In this document: positions 38,013 to 46,831 of the stretch, piece after piece
Numbering within the stretch: position 1 is the first letter of the stretch
Layout of the letters: each line of letters opens with the position of its first letter
NCBI GenBank assembly: GCA_947443645.1
Contig: CANEXF010000004.1
Location: 144,642-208,641, forward strand
Origin: Comamonadaceae bacterium
Lineage (GTDB): Bacteria > Pseudomonadota > Gammaproteobacteria > Burkholderiales > Burkholderiaceae_C
DNA: 64,000 nucleotides
Direction: 5' to 3'
Notes under the pieces: model-generated
Told to the model about the DNA's origin: nothing
Database searches by the model: none
Seen by the model: the letters and a program-made list of their open reading frames with translations, nothing else
Made by a program: the position numbers and the translations under genes

Positions 38013-38601
38013 AAGGTTCTTCAGATGCGATTTTGGCCTCATGCGCCGCGATCGCATCCGCGTAGCGCAAGGTGCGCGTGATGTCATCTTCGCCCGAAAG
38101 CAATTGCGCCCGGTGGCCCGACGCAAGGCCAAAGCTGATACTGAATCCACCCGGCGCTGTCAATTTGCAGGCGGCAATGTCCATTTCCAGTTCCTGCGCC
38201 ATGCTGCCGGTTTCCAGCGCCGCGATCAACGCCGCGTGGTCCTGCGGCGTAACGGTGGCGGCCACGATGCCGTTTTTCACGCAGTTGTTGCGAAAAATGT
38301 CGCCAAACGAAAGCGCCACGATGGCCTGAATGCCATAGTCGGCCAGCGCCCAGACCGCATGCTCTCTTGAGGAGCCGCAACCAAAATTACGGCTTGCCAC
38401 AAGGATTTGTGCGCGCTGTTCAGCAGTCACAAATGCTGCCTCAAGGTGGCCCGCAGCCACCCAGTCGGCAAACAGGTGTGCGCCCATGCCTGCACGATCG
38501 GTCTTTTTCAGGAACTGGGCGGGGAAGATGGCGTCTGTGTCGATGTCGTCACGCGCCAGCAGCGCGGCCCGGCCCTTAAGTTTTGTAACTGCTTGCCTCA
38601 T
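37993..38601 (-). CDS. leuD: LeuD-like small subunit of an isopropylmalate/maleate-type hydro-lyase
   Basis: The 202-residue protein is the swivelling small subunit of a LeuCD-type dehydratase: DDIDTDAIFPAQFLKKTDRAG near the start and the ASRNFGCGSSREHAVWAL loop that completes the active site. The substrate-facing region reads HRAQLLSGEDDITRTL. leuA and leuB are not nearby. Instead it closes a catabolic gene block, so it may hydrate citraconate, maleate or dimethylmaleate rather than serve leucine synthesis (inference). It overlaps leuC by four bases. Confidence 0.85.
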   Translation of the reverse strand: MRQAVTKLKGRAALLARDDIDTDAIFPAQFLKKTDRAGMGAHLFADWVAAGHLEAAFVTAEQRAQILVASRNFGCGSSREHAVWALADYGIQAIVALSFGDIFRNNCVKNGIVAATVTPQDHAALIAALETGSMAQELEMDIAACKLTAPGGFSISFGLASGHRAQLLSGEDDITRTLRYADAIAAHEAKIASEEPWLQRMG

Positions 38602-40001
38602 GACAAAAACTCCCTTGGGTCGGTGAAGGCGCCGCGCAACGCTGAAGCCGCTACAGCCGCCGGGCTCATCAGGTGGGTGCGGCCACCCTGGCCTTGGCGG
38701 TTTTCAAAATTCCGGTTGGAGCTTGAGGCGCTCCGCTGGCCTGCGGTCAGCGCATCGCCATTCATGCCTATGCACATGGAGCAGCCCGACTCTCTCCATT
38801 CAAAGCCGGCATCCACAAAAATCTGCGCCAGGCCTTCGGCCTCTGCCGCACGCTTGACCAGCATGGAGCCAGGCACCACCAGGCCCCGCACGCTGGATGC
38901 AACCTGCCGCCCCTTGACGACAGTTGCTGCGGCCCGCAGGTCTTCGATGCGCGAATTGGTGCACGACCCGATAAAGGCCACGTCAATCGGTATGCTGGCA
39001 ATCGTCTGGCCCGCGCGCAGGCCCATGTAAGCCAGTGCGGCTTCAAACCGCGGTTGTTCGTCGGCATTGCCGTTGTTGAACGCAGCAGGCACACGCTCGT
39101 TGAACGTGGCGCTGTCGGCCGGTGTGGTGCCCCAGGTCAGCATGGGCTGGACGGCTGAGGCATCAATGCTTTCAAGGCGGTTGAAGTCGCTGGGCGCGTC
39201 GGTCTTCAAACTGCTACAGTGCTTGACGGCTTCGTCGAACGTCGCCTTTGCCAGGCCAGAAACACGGCTGCGCAGGTAGTCCACAGTAAGGCTGTCAGGC
39301 GCCACCAGCCCGAAGCGGGCGCCAGCCTCTATGGTCATGTTGCAAAGCGTCAGGCGCGCTTCTATTGAAAGGGCGCTGATGGCCGAACCAAAGTATTCGA
39401 TGGAAAAACCGGCACCGCCAGCCGTACCTATCTGGTGGATGATCGCCAGGGCCAGGTCTTTTGCGTAGGCGCCCTTGGCAAGGTGGCCATCGACCTGGAT
39501 GCCCATGCTGCGAACCTTGCGCATCCAAAGGGTTTGCGTGCTCATGACATGTTCGGCCTCTGACGTGCCTATGCCCCAGGCCAAGGCGCCCAGAGCGCCC
39601 AGCGTTGCAGTATGGGAATCCCCACACACGGCAGTACAGCCCGGCAGTATGAAACCCTGCTCGGGTGCGACCACATGAACAATGCCCTGCCGCGCGTCGT
39701 CCAGGTCAATCAGCCGCATGCCGGTTGCGCGTGCGTTGGTGCGCAAGGTTGCGATCTGGGCTGCACTTTCGGGATTGGGGATGTTGGTCACGCGATCTGC
39801 CGTGGTCGGCACGTTGTGATCCTGGATCGCCATGTGGCGCTCTAGCGAGTGCAGCACCCGGCCAGACGCCGCCAGACCGGCAAAGGCCTGTGGGCTGGAC
39901 ACTTCGTGTACGAGGTGCCTGTCGATGTAGACAAGGTCTTCACCATCGTTGTTGCTGGCCACCACATGGGTTTGCCATATCTTGTCGAACAGGGTGCTCA
40001 C
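38598..40001 (-). CDS. leuC: LeuC-like large subunit of an isopropylmalate/maleate-type hydro-lyase
   Basis: The 467-residue protein is an aconitase-superfamily subunit with the [4Fe-4S] ligands in FIGSCTNSRIEDL (about 343) and GCSMCIGMN (about 405-410), and the early IDRHLVHEVSSPQAF and VCGDSHTATLGALG blocks of LeuC. It clearly belongs to the LeuC group. Family members also act on citraconate/maleate, giving methylmalate or D-malate. The GTG start at 40001 follows a purine-rich leader. It lies immediately after three gene fragments and is on the same strand as the monooxygenase operon. Confidence 0.88.
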   Translation of the reverse strand: MSTLFDKIWQTHVVASNNDGEDLVYIDRHLVHEVSSPQAFAGLAASGRVLHSLERHMAIQDHNVPTTADRVTNIPNPESAAQIATLRTNARATGMRLIDLDDARQGIVHVVAPEQGFILPGCTAVCGDSHTATLGALGALAWGIGTSEAEHVMSTQTLWMRKVRSMGIQVDGHLAKGAYAKDLALAIIHQIGTAGGAGFSIEYFGSAISALSIEARLTLCNMTIEAGARFGLVAPDSLTVDYLRSRVSGLAKATFDEAVKHCSSLKTDAPSDFNRLESIDASAVQPMLTWGTTPADSATFNERVPAAFNNGNADEQPRFEAALAYMGLRAGQTIASIPIDVAFIGSCTNSRIEDLRAAATVVKGRQVASSVRGLVVPGSMLVKRAAEAEGLAQIFVDAGFEWRESGCSMCIGMNGDALTAGQRSASSSNRNFENRQGQGGRTHLMSPAAVAASALRGAFTDPREFLS

Positions 40002-40047
40002 GGATGTCTCTTTCTGCAGGAAGCTGCGTTCAATTCTGTGCGTCTGA

Positions 40048-40299
40048 TCAGCAGTGATGAAAGCGGAAATGGTCTGTCAAGCTGACAATCAGCCCCGCCG
40101 TGGGCGAGGGGAAATGCCCGCTGAACAGCAGAGTAGTTGTGTCGGCCAGTTGGTGAACCAGCTCAGACCGGGTTTGTGCAGCTTGCGCGGCGTCATGGCA
40201 AAAACGCGATGACAGCGACAGGTCAATCAGCTGCGCCGGGGTGTGCAGGATATCGCCGGCAAACACCGCGTGTTCGACCAGCACACCCCCTTTCACCGG
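40048..40299 (-). pseudogene. Remnant of metallo-beta-lactamase-fold hydrolase (C-terminal part)
   Basis: The translated fragment contains HAVFAGDILHTPAQ, a run ending SSRFCHDAAQAAQTR, and LLFSGHFPSPTAGLIV. These are the last third of MBL-fold hydrolases in which 'F-T-G-D-x-x-H' and 'P-x-H-F-P' carry metal-binding residues. The N-terminal HxHxDH part is missing. It is fused in frame to an aldehyde-dehydrogenase fragment, so the open 152-codon frame is a chimera of two broken genes. Confidence 0.7.
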
Positions 40300-40555
40300 G
40301 CCACGGCCGTTGACCAGATTCACCACCACAGGAGGCCGGCAGGCGCTGTGAATCAGTTCCATGAAACGCTGCATGCCGGCGGCGGCCATTTCATACGGCT
40401 TGACGACACAGGTGTTGCCAAAGGCGATGGCAGATGCGAGCTCTATCGAGCAAAGCGTGATTGGCTTCCAGCACATCACTGCGGCGCTCATCCGTGATGG
40501 GGTCATACACAGGAATGCGGTGCTGCTGCGCAGGCGCTACAAAGCGCCCGCCATT
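40300..40555 (-). pseudogene. Remnant of aldehyde dehydrogenase (internally deleted)
   Basis: In one frame the minus strand from 40555 reads NGGRFVAPAQQHRIPVYDPI, the usual ALDH N-terminus. After about 100 bases the frame shifts and the sequence resumes as ASAIAFGNTCVVKPYEMA, the cofactor-domain strand that lies over 100 residues later in intact enzymes. The catalytic cysteine region is absent. I infer an internal deletion plus frameshift. Confidence 0.7.
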
Positions 40556-40737
40556 GCAAGCGGTATAGACGGTACGGCCTGCGCAATCACCAGTCCGGCG
40601 AATCCGCAGACCATGAAAACCTCGGTGTGCGCGAAATTGATGCGGTGCAGTACCCCAACACCCGAGGTGAAGCCCACCGCGACTAGCGCATACAGGCCGC
40701 CTATCATGAGGCCGTTGATAATTTGACCGGCAATCAT
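40537..40737 (-). pseudogene. Truncated LivH-type branched-chain amino-acid permease
   Basis: Sixty-six codons encode INGLMIGGLYALVAVGFTSG and HRINFAHTEVFMVCGFAGL, the first two to three helices of LivH permeases, which normally have about 290 residues. It stops at TAG where the aldehyde-dehydrogenase fragment begins, so the rest of the gene was lost at that junction. It starts 13 bases after the stop of the isomerase-like gene. Confidence 0.75.
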
Positions 40738-40750
40738 CTACTGGCCTACA

Positions 40751-41491
40751 TCAATAGTGAGACAGCAGCTTGCCAAAGCCCTGCAGCTTGTCGTTGATGC
40801 CGACGGCGCGTAGCGCGTGCCAGTAGGTTGCCGTGTTGATCGCGATGACTGGCTTTCCAAGATATAGCTCTGCAGCTGCTGCAAAACGAACCATGGATAA
40901 ATTGGTGCCGACCTGGACGATGGCGTCCACATCGTCGCCATCGAGTTGCCTCAGCGCATCGCGACACATCTCGTCTGTGGTGTGGGCGATTTGTACAGGA
41001 CTGGGTCGCCGCAGGCATAGGTCGCGCACGACGGTGAAGCCGCAGTCCTGATAAAACCGGCGGACTTCGTCGTTCGCGACAGGAAAGTAGGGGGAAAGAA
41101 AGGCAATCCTCTTGGCCTTGTAAACATTGAGGGCAGCTTCAGTGGCAAATGAGCCACAGGAAACCTCCACACCGGCGCGTTCCCGCATCATGGCGAGGTA
41201 GCTCTCGGCGCCTTTGCGTCCGTCCCAGAATGTCGCGGCCGACATACCCATCACCAGGTACTGCATCTCACAACTTTTGAGAACGTCTACCGCCTGCAGG
41301 GTGTTGCCCTGAATGTTCTTGACCAGTTTCAGAAATTCTTCGTTGGTACTGACGGGATCATTGGGAATGATGATCCGGCTGTAGTGGTTGGTCACGCCCA
41401 CAGGACGCATGTCGTCAAAGTCCGGCTGGACGATGGTGTTGGTGGAAGGGCCCAGCGCCCCGAACTTCATGCGATAACCAAGATGATCCAT
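40751..41491 (-). CDS. Asp/Glu racemase superfamily protein (maleate isomerase / arylmalonate decarboxylase-like)
   Basis: The 246-residue protein opens with RMKFGALGPSTNTIVQPDF, like maleate isomerases and arylmalonate decarboxylases. Its C-terminal block ELYLGKPVIAINTATYWHAL also matches. The two positions where the superfamily has catalytic cysteines read VMGMSAAT (Ser84 region) and VQVGTNLS (Gly195-Thr196), so both cysteines appear to be missing; other cysteines exist elsewhere. The reaction is therefore uncertain: isomerase, decarboxylase or a non-catalytic relative. It is the fourth gene of a tight operon, two bases after the amidase-like gene. Confidence 0.75.
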   Translation of the reverse strand: MDHLGYRMKFGALGPSTNTIVQPDFDDMRPVGVTNHYSRIIIPNDPVSTNEEFLKLVKNIQGNTLQAVDVLKSCEMQYLVMGMSAATFWDGRKGAESYLAMMRERAGVEVSCGSFATEAALNVYKAKRIAFLSPYFPVANDEVRRFYQDCGFTVVRDLCLRRPSPVQIAHTTDEMCRDALRQLDGDDVDAIVQVGTNLSMVRFAAAAELYLGKPVIAINTATYWHALRAVGINDKLQGFGKLLSHY

Positions 41492-41493
41492 TG

Positions 41494-42114
41494 CTAGACT
41501 TTCGAAAGTAGTTGGAGAAAAGCGTCACGCGACATCACATCGGCATATTTCTGGCGTATGTCGAACAGGTTGGCCTCATGGGGCTCGATGGCTCGATCGC
41601 CTACGCAGTCCTCGATAACGATGGTGCGGAAATTGAACTGCATGGCGTCAATCGCTGTTGCGCGAACGCAGCCGCTGGTGGTGCAGCCAACCACCACTGC
41701 GGTGTCAACGCCGCGCAGGTGCAGCCACTCGGACAGGCCGGTGGAGAAAAAGGCAGAGGCCGAGACCTTGCGCAGCACCCATTCGCCGCTTATTGGCGTG
41801 AGCTGCGGCACGATTTGCGAGCCGGGTGCGTGTTCGGTCAACGTCAGAAGCGGCGGCACCTTCATGCAAAACACATTTTTATTCGCGCCATCATCTGCAA
41901 ACACCACGCGCGTGTGGACTACGGGCAGGCCGGCCTTGCGAAAGGCAGCCAGCAACGGAACAGTGGCCTCGACAGCTGCTGCGATATGGGGGCCGCCAAA
42001 TTGCGCTTCGTCCACGAAACCGTTGACGAAGTCCACCAGTATCAGACCGCAGCGTGAGCCGATACCGGAGGCATTGCCCATGTTCTGCTTGCGGTAGATG
42101 TCTTCCTTGCTCAA
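41494..42114 (-). CDS. Isochorismatase-family cysteine hydrolase (N-carbamoylsarcosine/maleamate amidase-like)
   Basis: The 206-residue enzyme has the Asp-Lys-Cys triad of the family: Asp28 in LILVDFVNGFVD, Lys116 in WVLRKVSASAF, and Cys149 in VVGCTTSGCVRATAIDA. The TTSGCVRAT form is typical of N-carbamoylsarcosine amidohydrolase and maleamate amidase (NicF), which release ammonia from an amide. Isochorismatases lack this cysteine, so isochorismate chemistry is unlikely. It overlaps the upstream lyase gene by four bases. The neighbouring isomerase-like and hydratase genes suggest its product is a maleate-like diacid (inference). Confidence 0.88.
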   Translation of the reverse strand: MSKEDIYRKQNMGNASGIGSRCGLILVDFVNGFVDEAQFGGPHIAAAVEATVPLLAAFRKAGLPVVHTRVVFADDGANKNVFCMKVPPLLTLTEHAPGSQIVPQLTPISGEWVLRKVSASAFFSTGLSEWLHLRGVDTAVVVGCTTSGCVRATAIDAMQFNFRTIVIEDCVGDRAIEPHEANLFDIRQKYADVMSRDAFLQLLSKV

Positions 42115-43019
42115 GATTTGACCTCTTGGGCAGCATGCGACTTGTCGAATTCAGCGACCCAGTCAAAACCCATCAGTTTGGAAAATTCCTGGAAATCATG
42201 GAGCTCCTGTTTGACGTTGGCACTCGAGCCTGTAGCCTTGATGTGGCTGTACACATTTTTGAAGGCCGCGCCCGCCGACAGGAACGCCGCCGACGGGAAG
42301 ATGGCCAGGCCGAACCCAATTCGCTGCAGTTCATCCTTTGTCAGTACGGGGGTGCGCCCCGTTTCAACCATGTTGGCCACCAGCGGCAGGTCGAATGCCC
42401 TGCCGATTGTTTCCATCTCCTCAATGGACTCCGGACTTTCAATAAACAGGATGTCGGCTCCGGCCCGGGCGTATTTCTCCATGCGCCGCAGGGCTTCGTC
42501 CAGACCCAGCACAGTGCGTGCATCCGTGCGCGCAATGATCTGGAAGTTCTTGTCGGTACGGGTTTGTGCCGCCACCTTGATCTTGGCAACCATGTCCTCG
42601 GTTGGCACCACCCGGCGGCCCAGCATGTGGCCACACTTCTTGGGGAACTCCTGGTCTTCAAGCTGAATCGCGCAGGCACCTGCGGTTTCGTAGCCACGAA
42701 CGGTGTGCATGACGTTGAGCAGACCGCCATAGCCCGTGTCACCGTCGCAGATAAGCGGCGTATCGGTGATGCTGGCGTATTGGGCGACGCGGTTGACCAT
42801 GTCGGTGTAGCTGGCCAGACCAGCATCGGGCAGCCCCAGGTAGGAAGCGACGGTACCGTAGCCCGTCATATACAAGGCTTCAAAACCCATCTGGTCAGCA
42901 ATCTTGGCGGAGACCATTTCAAAGACACCGGGCGCGACGACCAGATGTCCCCGCGTAAAGTGGGCTTTGAGTTCTGCACGTTTTTGCGTGCCGGTTTTGG
43001 TGCTTAGACCTTGCTTCAT
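42111..43019 (-). CDS. Isocitrate lyase / PEP mutase superfamily C-C lyase
   Basis: The 302-residue protein has the superfamily's barrel motifs: YMTGYGTVASYLGLPD (about 50-65), the metal-binding Asp92/Asp94 in ICDGDTGYGG, ED-Q-E-F-P then KKCGH at 127-131 carrying the catalytic cysteine, and IARTDAR. Members that retain KKCGH cleave 2-methylisocitrate, oxaloacetate, 2,3-dimethylmalate or 2-alkylmalates to pyruvate or glyoxylate plus a second acid. Beside a LeuCD pair, a malate-type substrate is plausible (inference). It is second in the operon with four-base overlaps at both ends. Confidence 0.85.
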   Translation of the reverse strand: MKQGLSTKTGTQKRAELKAHFTRGHLVVAPGVFEMVSAKIADQMGFEALYMTGYGTVASYLGLPDAGLASYTDMVNRVAQYASITDTPLICDGDTGYGGLLNVMHTVRGYETAGACAIQLEDQEFPKKCGHMLGRRVVPTEDMVAKIKVAAQTRTDKNFQIIARTDARTVLGLDEALRRMEKYARAGADILFIESPESIEEMETIGRAFDLPLVANMVETGRTPVLTKDELQRIGFGLAIFPSAAFLSAGAAFKNVYSHIKATGSSANVKQELHDFQEFSKLMGFDWVAEFDKSHAAQEVKS

Positions 43020-44212
43020 GCTATGGACTCCGCGCGCTCAAGCGCATCAATCATGGATGTTTTTCGAAGGTAATCCTTCGAGGCGACAGGGTTGGCTGCG
43101 ATGGCCCGCAACTCATCCTGGGTTTTTCGGCGCTTTTCGGGGTCGCGCTCTTCTATGGTCTTTTTGTTGCGAGCGGTATTGGCATTGATGTATTCAATGG
43201 CTATTGAGCGCCGCTGGCGTTCGTATCGATCAAGCAAATCTGGCGACGCACCAGAAACCAGGATTTCAACGAGTTTTTCGGACAGGTTGAAGGCGTCATG
43301 AACACCCCCGTTCATGCCCATGCCGCCCAGTGGGTTGTTGATATGCGCGGCATCGCCGGCAAGAATCACGCGGCCACGGCGGAACTCCTTGGCAACACGT
43401 TGGTGTACCTTGTACAGCGTGCGGTGCACGGTAGGGTAGGGCGTTTCCTTGGGCAGCAGATTTTGCAGACGTGCCTGGATGGACTCATCTGTCAGAACTT
43501 CCTCGTCAGATTCTTCCGGACGGGTAGGAAAAAGCACCCGCCACAAGGTCGGAACCCGCAGCAACACGCACCATTCGTCAGGGTCCGAAACGTAATTCAC
43601 GTAAGACAGTTTTGGAAAATGGTCGGCGAATTCAAAGGCAGTCGACACCACCAGAAAGCGCTCGGGATAGGTAAATCCTTCAAATTCAATGCCGAGCGAC
43701 TGGCGCACCGTACTCCATGCGCCATCCGCGCCTATCAGGTAGTCACCGGACAAAGTCTGAACCTGGTCATCAATCCTCACCTCGACCTGCACACTTTCTG
43801 CATCCTGCTTCACCGATAGCAATTCAGCGCCGAGCATCACTTTGGCGTGGGGGAATTTGGCCAGACGATCAAGCAGTAGCGTGTTTAATTTCCATTGCTC
43901 GCATTGCAGGCGAAATGGATGCTGGGTTTCGCCTTCCAGCAAAGCCATGTCGAATTCGGCAATAAGGCCTTCCTTGCGGTCGCGCTGTTGGGTGTAGCGC
44001 GCAACCAGGCCTTGCGATACAAGCTCCTCTGTCAACCCGAACCGCGCCAGCTTGTCCAGCGTGGGAGGGTGAAAGGTTGAGGCGCGCAAATCTTCTGGTG
44101 ACGAGGTGTTGCGTTCAAAGACCGTCACGGGAATGCCGGCTGTGGCAAGTGTCAAAGCGCTGACCAGACCTACAGGTCCTGCCCCAGCAATCAATACATG
44201 AGAGGAAGTCAT
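43016..44212 (-). CDS. FAD-dependent aromatic-type monooxygenase (PHBH fold)
   Basis: The 398-residue enzyme has all three group A flavin monooxygenase motifs: GAGPVGL at 10-16, the GADG motif at 161-164 (YLIGADGAWSTVR), and GDAAH at 286-290 followed by NPLGGMGMNGGVHDAFNL. Such enzymes hydroxylate activated rings using NAD(P)H and oxygen. Relatives include 3-(3-hydroxyphenyl)propionate and pyridine hydroxylases, so the substrate is not determined. I chose the ATG at 44212 because the Rossmann strand starts there; an earlier ATG at 44308 adds 32 unrelated residues. It is the first gene of the operon. Confidence 0.9.
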   Translation of the reverse strand: MTSSHVLIAGAGPVGLVSALTLATAGIPVTVFERNTSSPEDLRASTFHPPTLDKLARFGLTEELVSQGLVARYTQQRDRKEGLIAEFDMALLEGETQHPFRLQCEQWKLNTLLLDRLAKFPHAKVMLGAELLSVKQDAESVQVEVRIDDQVQTLSGDYLIGADGAWSTVRQSLGIEFEGFTYPERFLVVSTAFEFADHFPKLSYVNYVSDPDEWCVLLRVPTLWRVLFPTRPEESDEEVLTDESIQARLQNLLPKETPYPTVHRTLYKVHQRVAKEFRRGRVILAGDAAHINNPLGGMGMNGGVHDAFNLSEKLVEILVSGASPDLLDRYERQRRSIAIEYINANTARNKKTIEERDPEKRRKTQDELRAIAANPVASKDYLRKTSMIDALERAESIA

Positions 44213-44557
44213 TGGCGATCTGTCCAAGTAAATAAAGTTTGGATGATTAGCCACAATTTCTTTTTGTACAAGCCGGAGAAACTCCAGCCATACCAATAAA
44301 TTATCCATCCATATTTTTGGTCACATGACTAACATCGAGTTAGAGTCGCCTGCCGCTCGTTGAATCGATTTTTAAGCCGTGCATTGGTGCACGACTGCGT
44401 CCAGGAGACCGTCAACGGTTCGAGTAAAGCCCGATATGGCACAACAAATGTGCGATTTCAGTTTCTGACGTTCTTCCGTGGTGCGTCACGGCGACTGAAA
44501 ATATCTGGCGCATGTCGATGCTCACGAAGCGCCCTATGTTTTCTACTGATGAAGTAG
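44213..44557. other. Intergenic region upstream of the monooxygenase operon
   Basis: This 345-base stretch lies between the lysR stop and the monooxygenase start. It is AT-richer near the operon start (44220-44340), where the promoter is expected. An imperfect palindrome, GTGCATTGGTGCAC, lies at about 44382-44395. A 65-codon plus-strand frame at 44360 has no recognisable features. Nothing else seen. Confidence 0.5.
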
Positions 44558-45469
44558 TCAGACCTCCGTATGCAGGCGCAAGCCCTCCATGAAAGCCTTC
44601 AACATCGGCGACTCTTTCGTTTCACGACGGCGAATGACGCCAACGCTGCCTTCTCTCAAGTAGGGAAGAGGAAGGGGCACCACTTGTTTGAGCCCCTGAA
44701 AGTAGTGCATCAGCCTGGCTGACATTGGTGCCACGAGGTCACCGTCTTGGAGCATGGTCACTATGACCAGGGTAGAACCTGTCTCGACACGATAACGCGG
44801 CGAAGGCTGGCCAGCCAGAGCCAATTCGTGTTCGAGTTCACGCCTGAGCGGGCTGACTTTCGGTGGAATGATCCACGGATAACGCAGCACGTCTGGCCAG
44901 TCTACCTTGCGTTTTTTTGCCAGCGGGTGGTTGGCCCCCACCACCACACGGATTTGCTCGGGGTACAAGATGTCGCAGCGCACGCCCGCGTCAAGCCTGG
45001 CCTGGTCGGTACGGGTGATCACCAGATCCACGCGCCCCTCCTGGAGTTGAGGCAGCAGGGTATCGAGCCGGTTTTCAATGATGTTGAGGTATGCGTCAGG
45101 AAACCGTTTTCTGAAATACCCGGCAGCACGCGGTACCAGTCCTGTGGCGACGGTTGGCGTCGTTCCTACAACAAGATTTCCTGAAGCGCCGGTGGACATC
45201 AGACTTATGGTGGCCTGCGTGCGATCCAGTTCGCCGATGATGGCGCGCGCATGAGAGACCAGCGCTGTACAGAACTCAGTGGGCGTGAGGCCACGCGAGT
45301 TGCGCTTGAACAGCTTTACATTCAGGTCTTCCTCCAGCTCACTGAGCCATTTGGACAAGCCGGGCTGGGTGACGCCCATTTGCGCGGCCGTGTGACTGAC
45401 GTTACGGGTCTCGTAGAGTGCCACCAGCAGGTATAGCTGACGCATGCGAAGGCGCTGTGTCCACTCCAT
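44558..45469 (-). CDS. LysR-type regulator of the catabolic block
   Basis: The 303-residue protein has the LysR N-terminal helix-turn-helix (RQLYLLVALYETRNVSHTAA, then GVTQPGLSKWLSELEE) and a complete effector domain (GNLVVGTTPTVATGLVPRAAG). It is divergent from the Bug-family transporter gene and lies upstream of the monooxygenase operon on the same strand. It is the likely regulator of one or both, probably induced by the substrate or an intermediate (inference). The inducer cannot be read from the sequence. Confidence 0.88.
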   Translation of the reverse strand: MEWTQRLRMRQLYLLVALYETRNVSHTAAQMGVTQPGLSKWLSELEEDLNVKLFKRNSRGLTPTEFCTALVSHARAIIGELDRTQATISLMSTGASGNLVVGTTPTVATGLVPRAAGYFRKRFPDAYLNIIENRLDTLLPQLQEGRVDLVITRTDQARLDAGVRCDILYPEQIRVVVGANHPLAKKRKVDWPDVLRYPWIIPPKVSPLRRELEHELALAGQPSPRYRVETGSTLVIVTMLQDGDLVAPMSARLMHYFQGLKQVVPLPLPYLREGSVGVIRRRETKESPMLKAFMEGLRLHTEV

Positions 45470-45696
45470 TTGGTTATGTCCTTAAAGTTATGGAATTAGA
45501 AGTTAATATCATTTTAAAGAAATACCATTAAACCCCACAATGGGCAGCTTGCGTGGGCGAGTGCTTTTGGGATGGGCACACTTTTTTCTCCTGTGTAATG
45601 ACCGTCAAGATCAAGGTATTGTTGAACGGCTGGGGCAGGCGGGCACGGTAAGTGCTAATTGCCAAGGACATCATTTCTTTGTTTCATGGAGTAGTT
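45470..45696. promoter_or_regulatory. Divergent lysR / Bug-gene promoter region
   Basis: The first 70 bases are markedly AT-rich, with ATGG...CCAT arms (45490-45530) and several T-n11-A combinations that would suit a LysR-type operator. The exact site and promoters cannot be fixed by eye. A GGAG ribosome site precedes the ATG at 45697. Confidence 0.45.
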
Positions 45697-46671
45697 ATGC
45701 GTCGTGATTTTTTGATTGCCCTTGCATCTGTCTGCGGTTCTACACTTTTACCCCGGATTGCCTTGGCACAGCAGTACCCCGTGAAGCCTGTGCGCATCAT
45801 CGTGCCCGCTACACCGGGCGGAACGTCTGACATCTTCGCCCGAGCCATTGCGCTCAAACTCCAGGAATCACTGGGCCAGCCAGTCATCGTCGAATACAAG
45901 CCAGGCGCAGGTACCAATATTGCGACCGACTATGTGGCGAAGTCAGCGCCTGATGGTTACACCTTGCTGATTAACGGCATCACCTTGTCAGTCAATCCAG
46001 CCCTTTATTCAAATTTACCTTTCAATCCAAGCAAGGATTTCGCACCCATCATCGAGGTGGCCGAGATGCTGAACGTCGTGACAGTGCACCCCAGCGTGCC
46101 TGCGAACTCGATGAAGGAACTGATCCAGCTGATCAAGAAGGACCCAGGAAAATTCAACTACGGTACGCCTGGGGTCGGCAGCTCGGGCTTTCTCTCGGCC
46201 GAGCTACTGGCCCTGAAAACCGGCGCAAAGATCACGCATATTGCTTATCAGGGCAATGCACAGGCCACCACCGACCATATTGGCGGTACGCTGCAGGTTG
46301 GCTTTGTCAACCTGCCTGTGGCCTTGCAGTTCGTAAAAAGCGGCAAGCTCAAGGCGCTGGCTGTGACATCGGCCGTGCGTTCCCCGTTGCTGCCCGATGT
46401 GCCAACTGTTGCGGAAGCACTGGGCATTCCCGACTACGAGCTCAATGGCTGGTTCGGACTGCTCGCACCAGCCAAAACCCCGGCAGATATCGTCGCCCGC
46501 TTGCATGAAGAAACCCGAAAGGCGCTACGCGATCCGGCCTTGATTGACATCATCAAGGTGGCCGGCGGCGAGGTTGTAGGCGGCTCAAGCGCGCAGTTCG
46601 ATATGCGCATCAAAAAGGACGCAGAGCGTCTGACTGAGGTGATTCGTCTTTCTGGCGCAAGCGCCAAATGA
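45697..46671 (+). CDS. Bug-family tricarboxylate transporter substrate-binding protein (TctC-like)
   Basis: Bug proteins are periplasmic binding proteins, abundant in Burkholderiales, that capture carboxylates for tripartite tricarboxylate transporters. The 324-residue precursor has a signal peptide starting MRRDFLIALAS and cleaving near ALAQQ; the mature opening YPVKPVRIIVPATPGGTSDIFARAIA is the family signature. PGAGTNIATDYVAKSAPDGYT and HIAYQGNAQATTDHIGG follow. TctA and TctB permease genes are absent, as is common. An upstream ATG at 45652 adds 15 residues without signal character. Confidence 0.93.
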   Translation: MRRDFLIALASVCGSTLLPRIALAQQYPVKPVRIIVPATPGGTSDIFARAIALKLQESLGQPVIVEYKPGAGTNIATDYVAKSAPDGYTLLINGITLSVNPALYSNLPFNPSKDFAPIIEVAEMLNVVTVHPSVPANSMKELIQLIKKDPGKFNYGTPGVGSSGFLSAELLALKTGAKITHIAYQGNAQATTDHIGGTLQVGFVNLPVALQFVKSGKLKALAVTSAVRSPLLPDVPTVAEALGIPDYELNGWFGLLAPAKTPADIVARLHEETRKALRDPALIDIIKVAGGEVVGGSSAQFDMRIKKDAERLTEVIRLSGASAK

Positions 46672-46831
46672 GCGTTTTTGTCGCACAAGTCGGGCTTTGC
46701 CCGCCAGTGCGCATCGGCTAAAGCAGCAAACGGCGTGGCTAATGCCCGTCGTGGCAGGGTGCAAGCCGACTACCGCGGCCGAATCACACGGTTTACGCAA
46801 GCGCAACATCTATTGGGCTCAGGAGATTTTT

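Noticed and set aside
44360-44557. 65-codon plus-strand frame upstream of the monooxygenase operon
   Set aside because: I looked for a transposase or leader peptide resemblance and found none; no ribosome site.
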